Shown here: positions 1 to 7,543 of the stretch, one piece after another
Position numbering within the stretch: position 1 is the stretch's first letter
Layout: each line of letters begins with the position of its first letter
Made by a program: the position numbers and the translations under genes
Notes under the pieces: generated by a model
The model's database searches: none
What the model saw: only the letters and a program-made list of their open reading frames with translations
Told to the model about the DNA's origin: nothing
Assembly: GCF_000425365.1 (NCBI RefSeq)
Contig: NZ_AUDH01000003.1
Span: forward strand, 1 to 64,000
Direction: 5' to 3'
DNA: 64,000 nt
Source of the DNA: Rubritepida flocculans DSM 14296
GTDB taxonomy: Bacteria > Pseudomonadota > Alphaproteobacteria > Acetobacterales > Acetobacteraceae

Positions 1-261
1 AAGAAGGACAGCTATCTCCGCGCCCAGTTCCACCATCTGCGACAGCGCCGCGGACCGAAAAAAGCCATCTGCGCCGTCGCCGCCTCCATCCTCACCGCCG
101 TCTGGCACATGCTCCAAAACGGAACCTTCTGGCACGATCTCGGACCAAATCACTTCCACCAACGCTCGCCAGAACAGCAGGCACGTCACCTCGCCGCCCA
201 AATCATAAAGCTCGGCTTCAAGTGCTCCCTCGAACCACAAGCCGAGGGAGTTTCTGTCTAG
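1..261 (+). CDS. IS110-family transposase, C-terminal end (5' part outside window)
   Basis: This is the last 86 codons of a transposase, open from the window edge to TAG at 259-261. The segment with YLRAQFHHLRQRRGPKKAI followed by AVAASILTAVWHML matches the C-terminal (transposase_20) region of IS110-type recombinases, which cut and join DNA through a catalytic serine in this half. Codon use is clearly more AT-rich than the rest of the window, as expected for a transferred element. The TAG interlocks with the stop codon of the oppositely transcribed flavoprotein gene (CTAG read on both strands), so the right end of the insertion sequence must lie at or very near base 261. The N-terminal RuvC-like half and the left end are not visible. 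Confidence 0.85.
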   Translation, partial: KKDSYLRAQFHHLRQRRGPKKAICAVAASILTAVWHMLQNGTFWHDLGPNHFHQRSPEQQARHLAAQIIKLGFKCSLEPQAEGVSV

Positions 262-2006
262 GAGGCAGGGGGACCGGCCGCCGGCACGAGCAGGCTCTCG
301 CCCGGGCGGACCCGCGTGAAGGCGACATTGCGCCAGCCGAGCCGCAGCCCGCCGCCTTCGAGCCAGACCCGGGTATGGGCGAGGCCCTCGCGCTCGTCGC
401 GCGTGTGGGGGAAATCCTCGCGCCAATGCGCGCCGCGGCTTTCCTCGCGCGCGGCGGCGGCCAGCACGATGGCGCGGCTGACGAGGATCAGGCTCTCGAG
501 ATTCAGCCATTCGGCCCAGGAGAGGTTGAAGCCGCGCGCGCCATCCGCGACACCGCAGCCGCGCAGCTCCGCCTCCAGCGCCTCGAGGCCGCGCGCCGCT
601 TCGGCGAGCCCCGCGCCGTCGCGCAGGATGCCCGCCTTCTCCCACATGAGATCGGCCAGCGCCTCGCGCAGCGGCCCGAGCGGCTTCGCGGGGCGGGCGA
701 AGGGCGCTTCGGCCGCCGCCACCGCCTCGGCCAGCGCCGCCTCGTCGGGCGGTGCGAGTTCGCTCTCGCGCGGGACGAAGCGCGCCATCGCCTCGCCCGC
801 GAGGCCGCCGAACACGGTGGAGTTCGCCACGCCATTGCCGCCGAGCCGGTTGGCGCCGTGCACGCCGCCCGTGTCCTCGCCGGCGGCGAAGAGGCCGGGC
901 AGGGCGGTCGCGCCATCGGGGCGGAACTCCACCCCGCCCATCATGTAGTGCGCGGTGGGCACCACGGGCACGCGGCCCGCCGCGAGGTCGAAGCCCATGT
1001 CGGCGCAGCGCTCGACCATGCCCTTGAACTGCCGGCGGACATTCTCGGGGCCGAGATGGCCCATCTCGATCCAGAGCCCGCCCGCGGCGTTCGCGCGGCC
1101 TGCGAGGATTTCGCGCTGCATGGAGCGGCTGACGATGTCGCGCGTCGCGCGCTCGCCGCGCGGGTCGTAGCCGTGCATGAAGCGCTCGCCCGCGCCGTTG
1201 AGCAGGTATCCGCCCGCGCCGCGCAGCCCTTCCTCGATGATGGTGCCCGTCATCCGCGTGCCGGGGCCGGCCAGCACGCCGGTGGGGTGGAACTGCACCA
1301 TCTCCATGTCGCGCAGCGGCAGCCCCGCGCGCAGCGCCATCGCCATCCCGTCGCAGGACTTGTCGCCCGAGGGCGTGTGGTACCTGTACATCGTCGGCCC
1401 GCCGCCGGTGCCGAGCAGCACCGCCTTCGCCTGCACGAAGAGGAAGCCGCCACGCCGGATGTCGAGCAGCAGCACGCCCGAGAGGCGCGCGCCGTCCTTC
1501 GTGCGGATCAGCGCGAGCGCGCGGTGTTCCTCGAGCCTGTCGATGCCGCGCGCCCATGTCTGCTCGGCCAGGCGGTTGATGATCTCGATGCCCGTCAGGT
1601 CGCCCTTGTGGACGGTGCGGTCGAAGGTCTGGCCGGCGAAGGCCTTCTGGTGGATCGTGCCGTCCGGGTTGCGGTCGAAGAAGCAGCCCCAGCGGTTCTC
1701 GAGCTCGCGGATGCGGCGCTGCGCCACGGTGACGAGCGTCCAGGCGAGCTCCTGGTCGTTCAGCCACTTCCCGCCTTCCAGCGTGTCCATGAAGTGGCGC
1801 TCGGCGGAATCCTCGGCCGCGAGCGCGACGTTGTAGCCGCCCTGCACCATGCGCGTGCAGCCGGATTTGCCGAGCAGCCCCTTCACCGCGACGGTGACGG
1901 AGAGATCGGGGTTGGCGGATTTCGCGTGCAGCGCGGCGAGCAGCCCCGCGCCGCCCGAGCCGAGCACGAGGATGTCCGTCTTCGTGCGTGCGATGTCGGC
2001 GGTCAT
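258..2006 (-). CDS. FAD-binding fumarate reductase/succinate dehydrogenase-type flavoprotein subunit
   Basis: A 582-residue flavoprotein of the SdhA/FrdA/aspartate oxidase family that should interconvert succinate and fumarate or a similar dicarboxylate. The FAD-binding GSGGAG is at residues 16-21, the dicarboxylate-binding FHPTG motif near 240, the catalytic-arginine segment RGERATRDIVSRS near 285, TAHYMMGG near 350 and HGANRLGGNG near 385, followed by a full C-terminal helical domain. The usual covalent FAD histidine (SHTxxAQGG) is replaced by cysteine at about residue 50 in SGCTRMVQGG, so the FAD is probably not covalently bound. It is the last gene of a minus-strand block with its own iron-sulfur and membrane subunits plus fumarase. 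Its stop codon overlaps the transposase stop. Confidence 0.85.
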   Translation of the reverse strand: MTADIARTKTDILVLGSGGAGLLAALHAKSANPDLSVTVAVKGLLGKSGCTRMVQGGYNVALAAEDSAERHFMDTLEGGKWLNDQELAWTLVTVAQRRIRELENRWGCFFDRNPDGTIHQKAFAGQTFDRTVHKGDLTGIEIINRLAEQTWARGIDRLEEHRALALIRTKDGARLSGVLLLDIRRGGFLFVQAKAVLLGTGGGPTMYRYHTPSGDKSCDGMAMALRAGLPLRDMEMVQFHPTGVLAGPGTRMTGTIIEEGLRGAGGYLLNGAGERFMHGYDPRGERATRDIVSRSMQREILAGRANAAGGLWIEMGHLGPENVRRQFKGMVERCADMGFDLAAGRVPVVPTAHYMMGGVEFRPDGATALPGLFAAGEDTGGVHGANRLGGNGVANSTVFGGLAGEAMARFVPRESELAPPDEAALAEAVAAAEAPFARPAKPLGPLREALADLMWEKAGILRDGAGLAEAARGLEALEAELRGCGVADGARGFNLSWAEWLNLESLILVSRAIVLAAAAREESRGAHWREDFPHTRDEREGLAHTRVWLEGGGLRLGWRNVAFTRVRPGESLLVPAAGPPAS

Positions 2007-2019
2007 GCGAGGGGTTCCA

Positions 2020-2628
2020 TCACGCCGCCCCCAGCTTCGCCAGCACCTCGGCGCGCCTGGCCGCCACGCGCTCCTGAACGCCGCGGTAGAGGCTGCCGCC
2101 GTGGCTGTCCATGCCCACGATCAGCGGGCCGAAATCCTTGATGGCGAAGCGCCAGAGGCTCTCGGGGTTGAGGTCGTCGAGGTCCACGTCCTCGATGGCG
2201 GTGATCCAGGTCGTCTCCAGCGCCGCCGCGCCGCCGATGACCGCGAGATAGGCGCCGCCCAGTTCCTGGAAGGCGCGCGCGCTCTCCTCGCGCAGGCCCC
2301 CCTTGCCGATGATGATGCGCACGCCCTCGCGCTCCATCAGCGGGCGGGTGAAGCGCTCCATGCGGTCGGAGGTGGTGGTGCCGATGCACACGGCCTCGTA
2401 GCCCGCCTGGTTGGACCCGGTTGGCGCGACCTTGCGCACGTTCGGCGCGGTGTGGATGACGGCGTGGCCGTTGAGGTCGAAGCGCGTGCGCCGGCCGCGG
2501 TCGAACATGTGGATCTGCGTCGCGTCGCGGATGCCGAAGAGCGTGTCCTGCAGCGTCACCGTGTCGCCCACACGCAGCGCGCGCACCTGGGCCTCGGTGA
2601 TGGGCATGTGGAGGGTGTGGTGCGTCAT
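2020..2628 (-). CDS. Class I fumarate hydratase, beta subunit (TtdB/FumB-type)
   Basis: A 202-residue beta subunit of an iron-sulfur, two-subunit hydro-lyase (fumarase, or tartrate dehydratase) that hydrates fumarate to malate. The family core is present: GDTVTLQDTLFGIRDATQ near residue 20, GTTTSDRMERF near 90, GKGG near 110, and a TTWITAIEDVDLDDLNPESLW-like region near 155. The start at 2628 is preceded by a strong AGGAGG. The first ten codons (MTHHTLHMPI) are repeated twice more upstream by the 97-bp tandem repeat, but only this copy is in frame with the rest of the protein. It lies 13 bases before the flavoprotein gene and after the alpha subunit. Confidence 0.87.
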   Translation of the reverse strand: MTHHTLHMPITEAQVRALRVGDTVTLQDTLFGIRDATQIHMFDRGRRTRFDLNGHAVIHTAPNVRKVAPTGSNQAGYEAVCIGTTTSDRMERFTRPLMEREGVRIIIGKGGLREESARAFQELGGAYLAVIGGAAALETTWITAIEDVDLDDLNPESLWRFAIKDFGPLIVGMDSHGGSLYRGVQERVAARRAEVLAKLGAA

Positions 2629-2822
2629 GTCAGCCTCCTGCCCGCGGCGCGGAGGGTTGGCGTGGCGGCTGCGCGCCGCGGGCGTGGCGAAGCGCGATGG
2701 GCATGTGGAGGGTGTGGTGGGTCATGGCAGCCTCGTGCCCGCGGCGCGGAGGGTTGGCGTGGCGGCTGCGCGCCGCGGGCGTGGCGAAGCGCGATGGGCA
2801 TGTGGAGGGTGTGGTGGGTCAT
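2626..2822 (-). repeat. 97-bp tandem repeat carrying three copies of the fumarase beta translation start
   Basis: The minus-strand start region ATG ACC CAC CAC occurs at 2628, 2725 and 2822, exactly 97 bases apart, and the 70 bases of leader between the copies are also repeated almost perfectly. As 97 is not divisible by three, the two upstream starts read into another frame. From 2822 a 65-codon reading frame runs to a TGA at 2625-2627 that overlaps the true ATG at 2626-2628 (ATGA). Only the downstream copy has a perfect AGGAGG; the middle copy has a degraded ACGAGG version. The arrangement looks like a recent slippage or unequal-exchange duplication that left the real gene readable only from the last copy. 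Confidence 0.9.
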
Positions 2823-2832
2823 GGCGCGGCCC

Positions 2833-3735
2833 TCAGAAGCCGATCTCCACGCCTTCCGGCGTGAAGGTGGCACTCGCCCGCCGGGCCGAGTGGCACTGGA
2901 TGTTCACCGCCACCGGGTTCATGGTGATGTGCGTCGCCGCCACCTCCACATGCACGGCGAAGGCGGTGGAATCCCCCCCCAGCCCCTGCGGCCCGATGCC
3001 GAGGCTGTTCACCGCCTCGGAGAGTTCCTGCTCGAGCTTCGCGCCCTCCGGATCGGCGCAGAGGGTGCCGAGCGGGCGCGTCGCCGCCACCTTGGCGAGG
3101 TGCATGCACAGGTCGCTCGTGCCGCCGACGCCGACGCCCAGGATGGTGGGCGGGCACACCTTGCCGCCGGCCTGGATCGCCGCGTCCACCACGAAGCGCT
3201 TCACCCCGGCGAGGCCGTCGGCGGGAATGAGCATCCTGAGGAAGCTGCCGTTCTCGCTGCCCGATCCCTTGGGGATCATGACGAGGCGCAGGATGCGCGG
3301 CGTCTCGACGAAATCGATGTGGATCACGGGCACATGCGCCCCGCAGGAGCTGTGCGCGTTCACCCGCGTGATGGGATGGACCACGCTGCTGCGCAGCGGG
3401 TGCTCGCGCGTCGCGCGCTCGGTGCCGCGCGCGATGGCCTGCTTCAGCGCCCAGCCGTCGAGCTCCACCTCGCGGCCGATCTCGACGTTGAAGATGGGGA
3501 TGCCCGTGTCCTGGCAGAGCAGGTTCTCGGTGCGCTCCGCCACCGCGATGTTCTCGATCATGGTGGCGAGGACGGATTTCGCGAGCCCGTCCGTCTCGGA
3601 GGCGTCCAGGCGGTGGAAGCCCGCCTTGATGTCGTCGGGCAGGATCTTCAGCGCGCGGATGTAGAGGAGCTTCGCGGCCTCCTCGATCGCATCGGGGCTG
3701 ATGCGCAGCTTTTCGGGCGGGGGGATGACGGACAT
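2833..3735 (-). CDS. Class I fumarate hydratase, alpha subunit (TtdA/FumA-type)
   Basis: A 300-residue alpha subunit of the two-subunit [4Fe-4S] fumarase/tartrate dehydratase family. All three cluster cysteines can be placed: LCQDTGIPIF near residue 85, GGKVCPPTILGVGVGGTSD near 195, and NIQCHSARRA near 280. Length and motif spacing match the family. It precedes the beta subunit gene and follows the TauE-like permease by 9 bases, so all are probably co-transcribed. With the flavoprotein, iron-sulfur and anchor subunits around it, the block could carry succinate through fumarate to malate, or the reverse. Tartrate dehydratase cannot be excluded, but the sdh-like neighbours favour fumarase. Confidence 0.88.
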   Translation of the reverse strand: MSVIPPPEKLRISPDAIEEAAKLLYIRALKILPDDIKAGFHRLDASETDGLAKSVLATMIENIAVAERTENLLCQDTGIPIFNVEIGREVELDGWALKQAIARGTERATREHPLRSSVVHPITRVNAHSSCGAHVPVIHIDFVETPRILRLVMIPKGSGSENGSFLRMLIPADGLAGVKRFVVDAAIQAGGKVCPPTILGVGVGGTSDLCMHLAKVAATRPLGTLCADPEGAKLEQELSEAVNSLGIGPQGLGGDSTAFAVHVEVAATHITMNPVAVNIQCHSARRASATFTPEGVEIGF

Positions 3736-3744
3736 GGCGTTTCC

Positions 3745-4476
3745 TCACACCAGCAGGAACAGGCCGGAGACGAGCAGCAGGCCGAGCAGCAGCAGCCGGA
3801 ACCCCTTGGCCGGCAGCGCCCGGCCGAGGCGCAGGCCGAGCCAGGCGCCGAGCAGCAGGGCCGGCACGGCGCTCGCCGTCAGCAGCAGCGCCTCGCGCGT
3901 GAACAGCCCCGCGAGCAGCAGCCCCGGAATGGTCAGCGCCTGCATGATGGCGATGAAGGGCTGCATCAGCGCGCGCGTCTCGCGCGGGGGCATGGCGGTG
4001 GCGTCCGCCCACATGCCGAGCAGCGCGCCCACATAGCCGCCGATGCCGCCCAGCACGCCGCAGGCGAAGCCCACCAGCGCATCGGCGCCCCGCCCGCCCG
4101 CGAAGGCGGCGGGGGCGAGGCCGAGCGCGATGCGCGCCAGCGTGTAGCCCGCATAAAGCACCAGGAGCGCGCCGACGAAGCCCACGATCCAGCGCGCCGG
4201 GCCGAGCGCGAGGAAGGCGAGGCCGAGCGGCAGCCCCGGCAGCGCCGCGCCGAGATAGAGGCCGAGCCGCGGCCAGGGGATCGCATCGCGCACCGCCCAG
4301 CTCCCGATGCCCTGCACGATCAGGCTGCCCGTGACGAGAATGGGCGCGACCAGGGCGGGCGACAGAAAGGGCAGCAGCACCGCCGCGCCCACCAGCACGA
4401 AGGCGAATCCCGCGACGCTCGCGCAGAGCGCCGCCAGCAGGCAGCCGGCCGAGACGAGGGCGGCCTCAGCCCACAT
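3745..4476 (-). CDS. TauE/SafE family membrane permease
   Basis: A 243-residue, almost wholly hydrophobic protein with seven or eight predicted membrane spans and the glycine-rich repeats of the TauE/SafE (DUF81) family, whose members export organosulfur compounds or organic anions through the inner membrane. It starts 11 bases inside the upstream anchor gene and ends just before the fumarase alpha gene, so it sits in the middle of the sdh-like/fumarase block. The position suggests it moves a substrate or product of this pathway, for example a dicarboxylate or a sulfonate analogue; that is inference from context only. The usual annotation 'sulfite exporter' would be too specific. Confidence 0.8.
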   Translation of the reverse strand: MWAEAALVSAGCLLAALCASVAGFAFVLVGAAVLLPFLSPALVAPILVTGSLIVQGIGSWAVRDAIPWPRLGLYLGAALPGLPLGLAFLALGPARWIVGFVGALLVLYAGYTLARIALGLAPAAFAGGRGADALVGFACGVLGGIGGYVGALLGMWADATAMPPRETRALMQPFIAIMQALTIPGLLLAGLFTREALLLTASAVPALLLGAWLGLRLGRALPAKGFRLLLLGLLLVSGLFLLV

Positions 4477-4801
4477 GCAGCAGGAACAGCAGGCCCACGG
4501 CCAGCGCGAAGCCCGCGCCGATCGCCGCCATGTCCTTCTGGCGCGCGCGCCAGCCCAGGAACTCGAGCGCCATCACGCGCAGCCCCCCCGCGAGGTGCAG
4601 CGCGAGCAGCACGACGAGCCCCCATTCCGCGAGCTTGAACAGCCAGTGGTCCGTCCAGCGCAGGAAGCCCTCCAGCGCCGCCTCGCCCTGCAGCGCCTGA
4701 CCGAGCGCCCAGAAATGCACGGGCAGGAACAGCGCGAGCGCGAGGCCCGAAAGCCGGTGCGCCAGGAAGGCGAGGTAGGTGGGGTGCCGCCGGTCAGCCA
4801 T
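4466..4801 (-). CDS. Succinate dehydrogenase/fumarate reductase membrane anchor (SdhC/FrdD-like)
   Basis: A 111-residue protein with three membrane helices. The pattern HRLSGLALALFLPVHF near residues 15-30 and LHLAGGLRVM near 83 is the usual anchor layout, giving histidines that could bind heme b or line the quinone site. I start it at the ATG at 4801, which gives the expected length; the longer frame upstream is the overlapping first anchor gene. It overlaps its neighbour anchor by eight bases and the TauE gene by eleven, which implies translational coupling. It is expected to hold the flavoprotein and iron-sulfur subunits on the cytoplasmic face of the membrane. Confidence 0.78.
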   Translation of the reverse strand: MADRRHPTYLAFLAHRLSGLALALFLPVHFWALGQALQGEAALEGFLRWTDHWLFKLAEWGLVVLLALHLAGGLRVMALEFLGWRARQKDMAAIGAGFALAVGLLFLLHVG

Positions 4802-5129
4802 GGTAGAGCCCCCAGGCGGCGCGGATGCCGAACAGCGCGGTGAGCAGGCCGATGCCGAGCCAGGCGATGTCGAGCCCGCGCCCGCGCCAGCCCAGCCACT
4901 CGGCCGCGATGGCGCGCAGCCCGATGGCGGCGTGCAGCCCCGCCGCCAGGGCGAAGCCCGCGTAGAACAGCAGCCAGGCCTCGCTGCCCCGCGTGCGCGC
5001 CAGGATTTCCGCCGCCGAGAGCCCGCCCCGCACGGCGATGATGATGGTGACGAGATGCACCGCCACCGCAAGCGCCAGGAAGGCGGCGGTGACGCGCTGC
5101 GCGATCCAGAGATGCAACTGCCCCCTCAT
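4794..5129 (-). CDS. Succinate dehydrogenase/fumarate reductase second membrane anchor
   Basis: A 111-residue, three-helix protein between the iron-sulfur subunit and the other anchor. The first helix carries AVAVHLVTIIIAV (histidine near residue 24), the second ALAAGLHAAIGLRAI (histidine near 71), matching the one-histidine-per-helix pattern of heme-binding anchors. The ATG at 5129 overlaps the stop of the iron-sulfur gene by four bases. Anchor subunits are poorly conserved, so assignment rests on size, topology, histidine placement and position next to an unmistakable SdhB-type gene. Confidence 0.75.
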   Translation of the reverse strand: MRGQLHLWIAQRVTAAFLALAVAVHLVTIIIAVRGGLSAAEILARTRGSEAWLLFYAGFALAAGLHAAIGLRAIAAEWLGWRGRGLDIAWLGIGLLTALFGIRAAWGLYHG

Positions 5130-5860
5130 CCGCGCCGCCCCAGCAGCGCATCCCAGAACAGGCTGCGCTTCAGCCCCGCGATGGCCGAGGAGGGATCGAG
5201 CCCCTTCGGGCAGCGCTCGGTGCAGGATTGCGTCGAGTGGCAGGAGTGGCAGCCCGCATCGCCGCTGACCGCATCGAGGCGGGCGCGCCGCGCGCCGTCG
5301 CGCACGTCGTTCACCAGCGTCCAGGCGCGGTTGAGTGCGGCCGGGCCGAGATAATCGGGGTTCCAGCCCACCACGTCGCAGGAGGCGTAGCAGACGCCGC
5401 AGCCGATGCACTCGATCCCGGCATCCGCCTCGCGCCGCGGCTTCGAGCCGGGCGGGACCACGGCGAAATCCTCCGGAACCGCACCATCGGGCGCGTCCTT
5501 CGGCTGGAAGCTGCCCTTCGCCCGCGCCCATTTGTCGAAGAAGGGCGCCATGTCGGTCGCGAGGTCGCGGATCACGGGCAGATGGGGCAGGGGCCGCAGC
5601 GTCAGCGCCTCGCCCGGCTTCGCCACGCGCTTCACATGGGTGCGGCAGGTCCAGCGCGCGCGGCCGTTCACCTCCATGGCGCAGGAGCCGCACATGCCCA
5701 CCCGGCAGGCGAAGCGGTAGGCGAGCGCGGGCTCCTGCTCGCGCTGGATTTCGCTGACCACGTCGAGCACCGTCTGGTTCTCGCGCGCCGGGACCTCGTA
5801 GGCGGAGAAGGCGCCGCCCGCGGCGTCCCCGCGCCAGATCCGCACCTTGAGCGTTTCCAT
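5126..5860 (-). CDS. Succinate dehydrogenase/fumarate reductase iron-sulfur subunit
   Basis: A 244-residue SdhB/FrdB-type electron-transfer subunit with all three cluster motifs: the ferredoxin-like [2Fe-2S] set C52, C57, C60 and C72; the [4Fe-4S] set C151, C154, C157 with C217; and the [3Fe-4S] set C161, C207, C213 or neighbours in CHSCHSTQSC. It passes electrons between the flavoprotein FAD and quinone at the membrane. It is the first gene of the minus-strand block, whose order (iron-sulfur, anchor, anchor, permease, fumarase alpha, fumarase beta, flavoprotein) is unlike the usual sdhCDAB. The flavoprotein is separated from its partner by four genes. Confidence 0.9.
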   Translation of the reverse strand: METLKVRIWRGDAAGGAFSAYEVPARENQTVLDVVSEIQREQEPALAYRFACRVGMCGSCAMEVNGRARWTCRTHVKRVAKPGEALTLRPLPHLPVIRDLATDMAPFFDKWARAKGSFQPKDAPDGAVPEDFAVVPPGSKPRREADAGIECIGCGVCYASCDVVGWNPDYLGPAALNRAWTLVNDVRDGARRARLDAVSGDAGCHSCHSTQSCTERCPKGLDPSSAIAGLKRSLFWDALLGRRG

Positions 5861-5884
5861 CCCGCGATCCTGCCCCCGGCTTGA

Positions 5885-5898
5885 GTCTTATACAAGAC
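5885..5898. promoter_or_regulatory. Candidate operator palindrome between divergent transcription units
   Basis: GTCTTATACAAGAC has five-base perfect arms (GTCTT/AAGAC) around a TATA-like centre and lies in the 69-base gap between the divergent iron-sulfur gene and the ThDP-enzyme gene. It is one of the few AT-rich spots here and resembles GntR-type operators of the TTGTATAA kind. A HutC-type GntR regulator is encoded directly downstream of the ThDP enzyme, so it is a natural candidate to bind here. The link is inference. Confidence 0.45.
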
Positions 5899-5929
5899 CG
5901 GGCCAGTCTCGCGGCGAAAGGAAACGCCC

Positions 5930-7543
5930 ATGCAGCACGAGATGAGAGGCGCCGACATCGTCTGGAACGCGCTTCGCAAGGGCGGCGTCAGCCGCGTCTT
6001 CAGCCTCTCCGGCAACCACATCATGGAGGTCTATGACGCCGCCTTCGGCAACGGCATCGGCATCGTCCATGTCCGGCACGAGGCGGCGGCGCTGCACATG
6101 GCCGAGGCCTGGGCGCGGCTGACGGGCGAGGTGGGTGTCGCGCTCGTCACCGGCGGGCAGGGGCACACCAACGCCTGCGCCGGCCTGCCCACCGCCATGG
6201 CGGGCGAGGCGCCGGTGCTTCTGCTCTCGGGCCATGCGCCGACCACCGAGCTCGGCATGGGCGCCTTCCAGGAGACGCCGCAGGTGGAGATGGCCGCGCC
6301 GCTCACCAAGGCCGCCTGGATGGCGCGGCGCGCGGAGGAGCTCGGCGCGGACATCGCGCGCGCCATGCGCCTCGCGCGCAGCGGCCGGCCTGGCCCCGTC
6401 CACGTCTCCCTGCCGACAGACGTGCTGGAAGCGAGGGCCGCCCCCGCCCTGCCGGAGGAGGCGGAGTTCCTCGCCCGGCCCATGCCGCTCTCGCCGGATT
6501 CCGCCGCCGCCGTGCTCGCCGCGATCCATGCGGCCGAGCGCCCGCTGCTGGTCTGCGGCTCTGCGCTGAACACGCCCGAGGGCGCGCGGGCGCGGGCGGC
6601 GCTGGCGCGGGGGTTGAACCTGCCCATCGCCATCATGGAAAGCCCGCGCGGGCTGAACGATCCGTCGCTCGGCGATCTCGCCTCGGCGCTGCGCCGCGCC
6701 GATCTCGTGGTGCTGCTCGGCAAGCCGCTCGACTTCACGCTGCGCTACGGGGCGGCGGCGCCGGAGGCGCGCTTCGTGGCGATCGAGCCCGATGGGCAGT
6801 GGATCGACCGCGCCGCCCGCGCGCTGGGGCCGCGCCTCGCGCTCGTCGCGCCCGCGGCACCCCTCGCGGCGGCCGAGGCGCTGGCCGCGCTCGCCACGCC
6901 GCACCGCAACGCGGAGTGGGGCGAATGGGCGCGCATGGCCATCCTGCATCGCCCGGAATCCTGGGCGGCCCTGCGCAACCGCCCCGGCGGGCCGCTGCAC
7001 CCCGCCACGCTGGCCTATGCGCTGCAGGAGCATCTGGTGGGCGAGACCACGCTGCTGATGGATGGCGGCGAGGTGGGCCAGTGGATGCAGGCCATCCTCC
7101 AGGCCGATGAGCGCCTGACCAATGGCGTGGCGGGCGCGATCGGCGCGGTGCTGTGCTTCGCCGTCGCCGCGCGCGCGGCGCGGCCGCAGGGGCGGGTGCT
7201 CGCCTGCATGGGCGATGGCACCTTCGGCTTCCACATGGCCGAGCTGGACACGGCCGTGCGCCACAACCTCCCCTTCGTCTGCGTGGTGGGCAATGACGGG
7301 CGCTGGAACGCGGAATACCAGATCCAGCGCCGCGACTACGGCGAGGCGCGCGCGCATGGCTGCGATCTCGGCCGCGCCACGCGCTACGATCTCGTCGCCA
7401 CCGCGCTCGGCGGGCATGGCGAGTTCGTGACCTGCTTCGAGGAGCTGCACCCCGCCCTGGAACGCGCCTTCGGCAGCGGCCGCCCCGCCGTGGTGAACGT
7501 GCTGATCGAGGGGCAGCCCGCGCCCAGCCTGCGCCGGGCATGA
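5930..7543 (+). CDS. Thiamine diphosphate-dependent enzyme (acetolactate synthase/benzoylformate decarboxylase-like)
   Basis: A 537-residue enzyme of the ThDP-dependent decarboxylase/carboligase family. The catalytic glutamate that activates the thiazolium ring is E51 in VRHEAAALHMAEA. The central NAD/FAD-like domain spans about 190-330. The C-terminal cofactor motif begins at GDG 428-430 and ends at GNDGRWN near 456, which is the GDG-x25-30-N rule for Mg-ThDP binding. It is too divergent for me to say whether the substrate is pyruvate, a phenylglyoxylate or another 2-oxo acid; there is no small regulatory subunit, so true acetolactate synthase is unlikely. Preceded by GAAAGGAAACGCCC as ribosome site; the stop overlaps the next start (ATGA). 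Confidence 0.82.
   Translation: MQHEMRGADIVWNALRKGGVSRVFSLSGNHIMEVYDAAFGNGIGIVHVRHEAAALHMAEAWARLTGEVGVALVTGGQGHTNACAGLPTAMAGEAPVLLLSGHAPTTELGMGAFQETPQVEMAAPLTKAAWMARRAEELGADIARAMRLARSGRPGPVHVSLPTDVLEARAAPALPEEAEFLARPMPLSPDSAAAVLAAIHAAERPLLVCGSALNTPEGARARAALARGLNLPIAIMESPRGLNDPSLGDLASALRRADLVVLLGKPLDFTLRYGAAAPEARFVAIEPDGQWIDRAARALGPRLALVAPAAPLAAAEALAALATPHRNAEWGEWARMAILHRPESWAALRNRPGGPLHPATLAYALQEHLVGETTLLMDGGEVGQWMQAILQADERLTNGVAGAIGAVLCFAVAARAARPQGRVLACMGDGTFGFHMAELDTAVRHNLPFVCVVGNDGRWNAEYQIQRRDYGEARAHGCDLGRATRYDLVATALGGHGEFVTCFEELHPALERAFGSGRPAVVNVLIEGQPAPSLRRA

Noticed and set aside
222-2141. 639-residue plus-strand frame over the flavoprotein gene
   Set aside because: Antisense shadow of a clear FAD protein; arginine/alanine/histidine-rich with no domain.
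5888-7450. 520-residue minus-strand frame over the ThDP-enzyme gene
   Set aside because: Opposite a protein with complete catalytic motifs; composition typical of GC-rich antisense frames.
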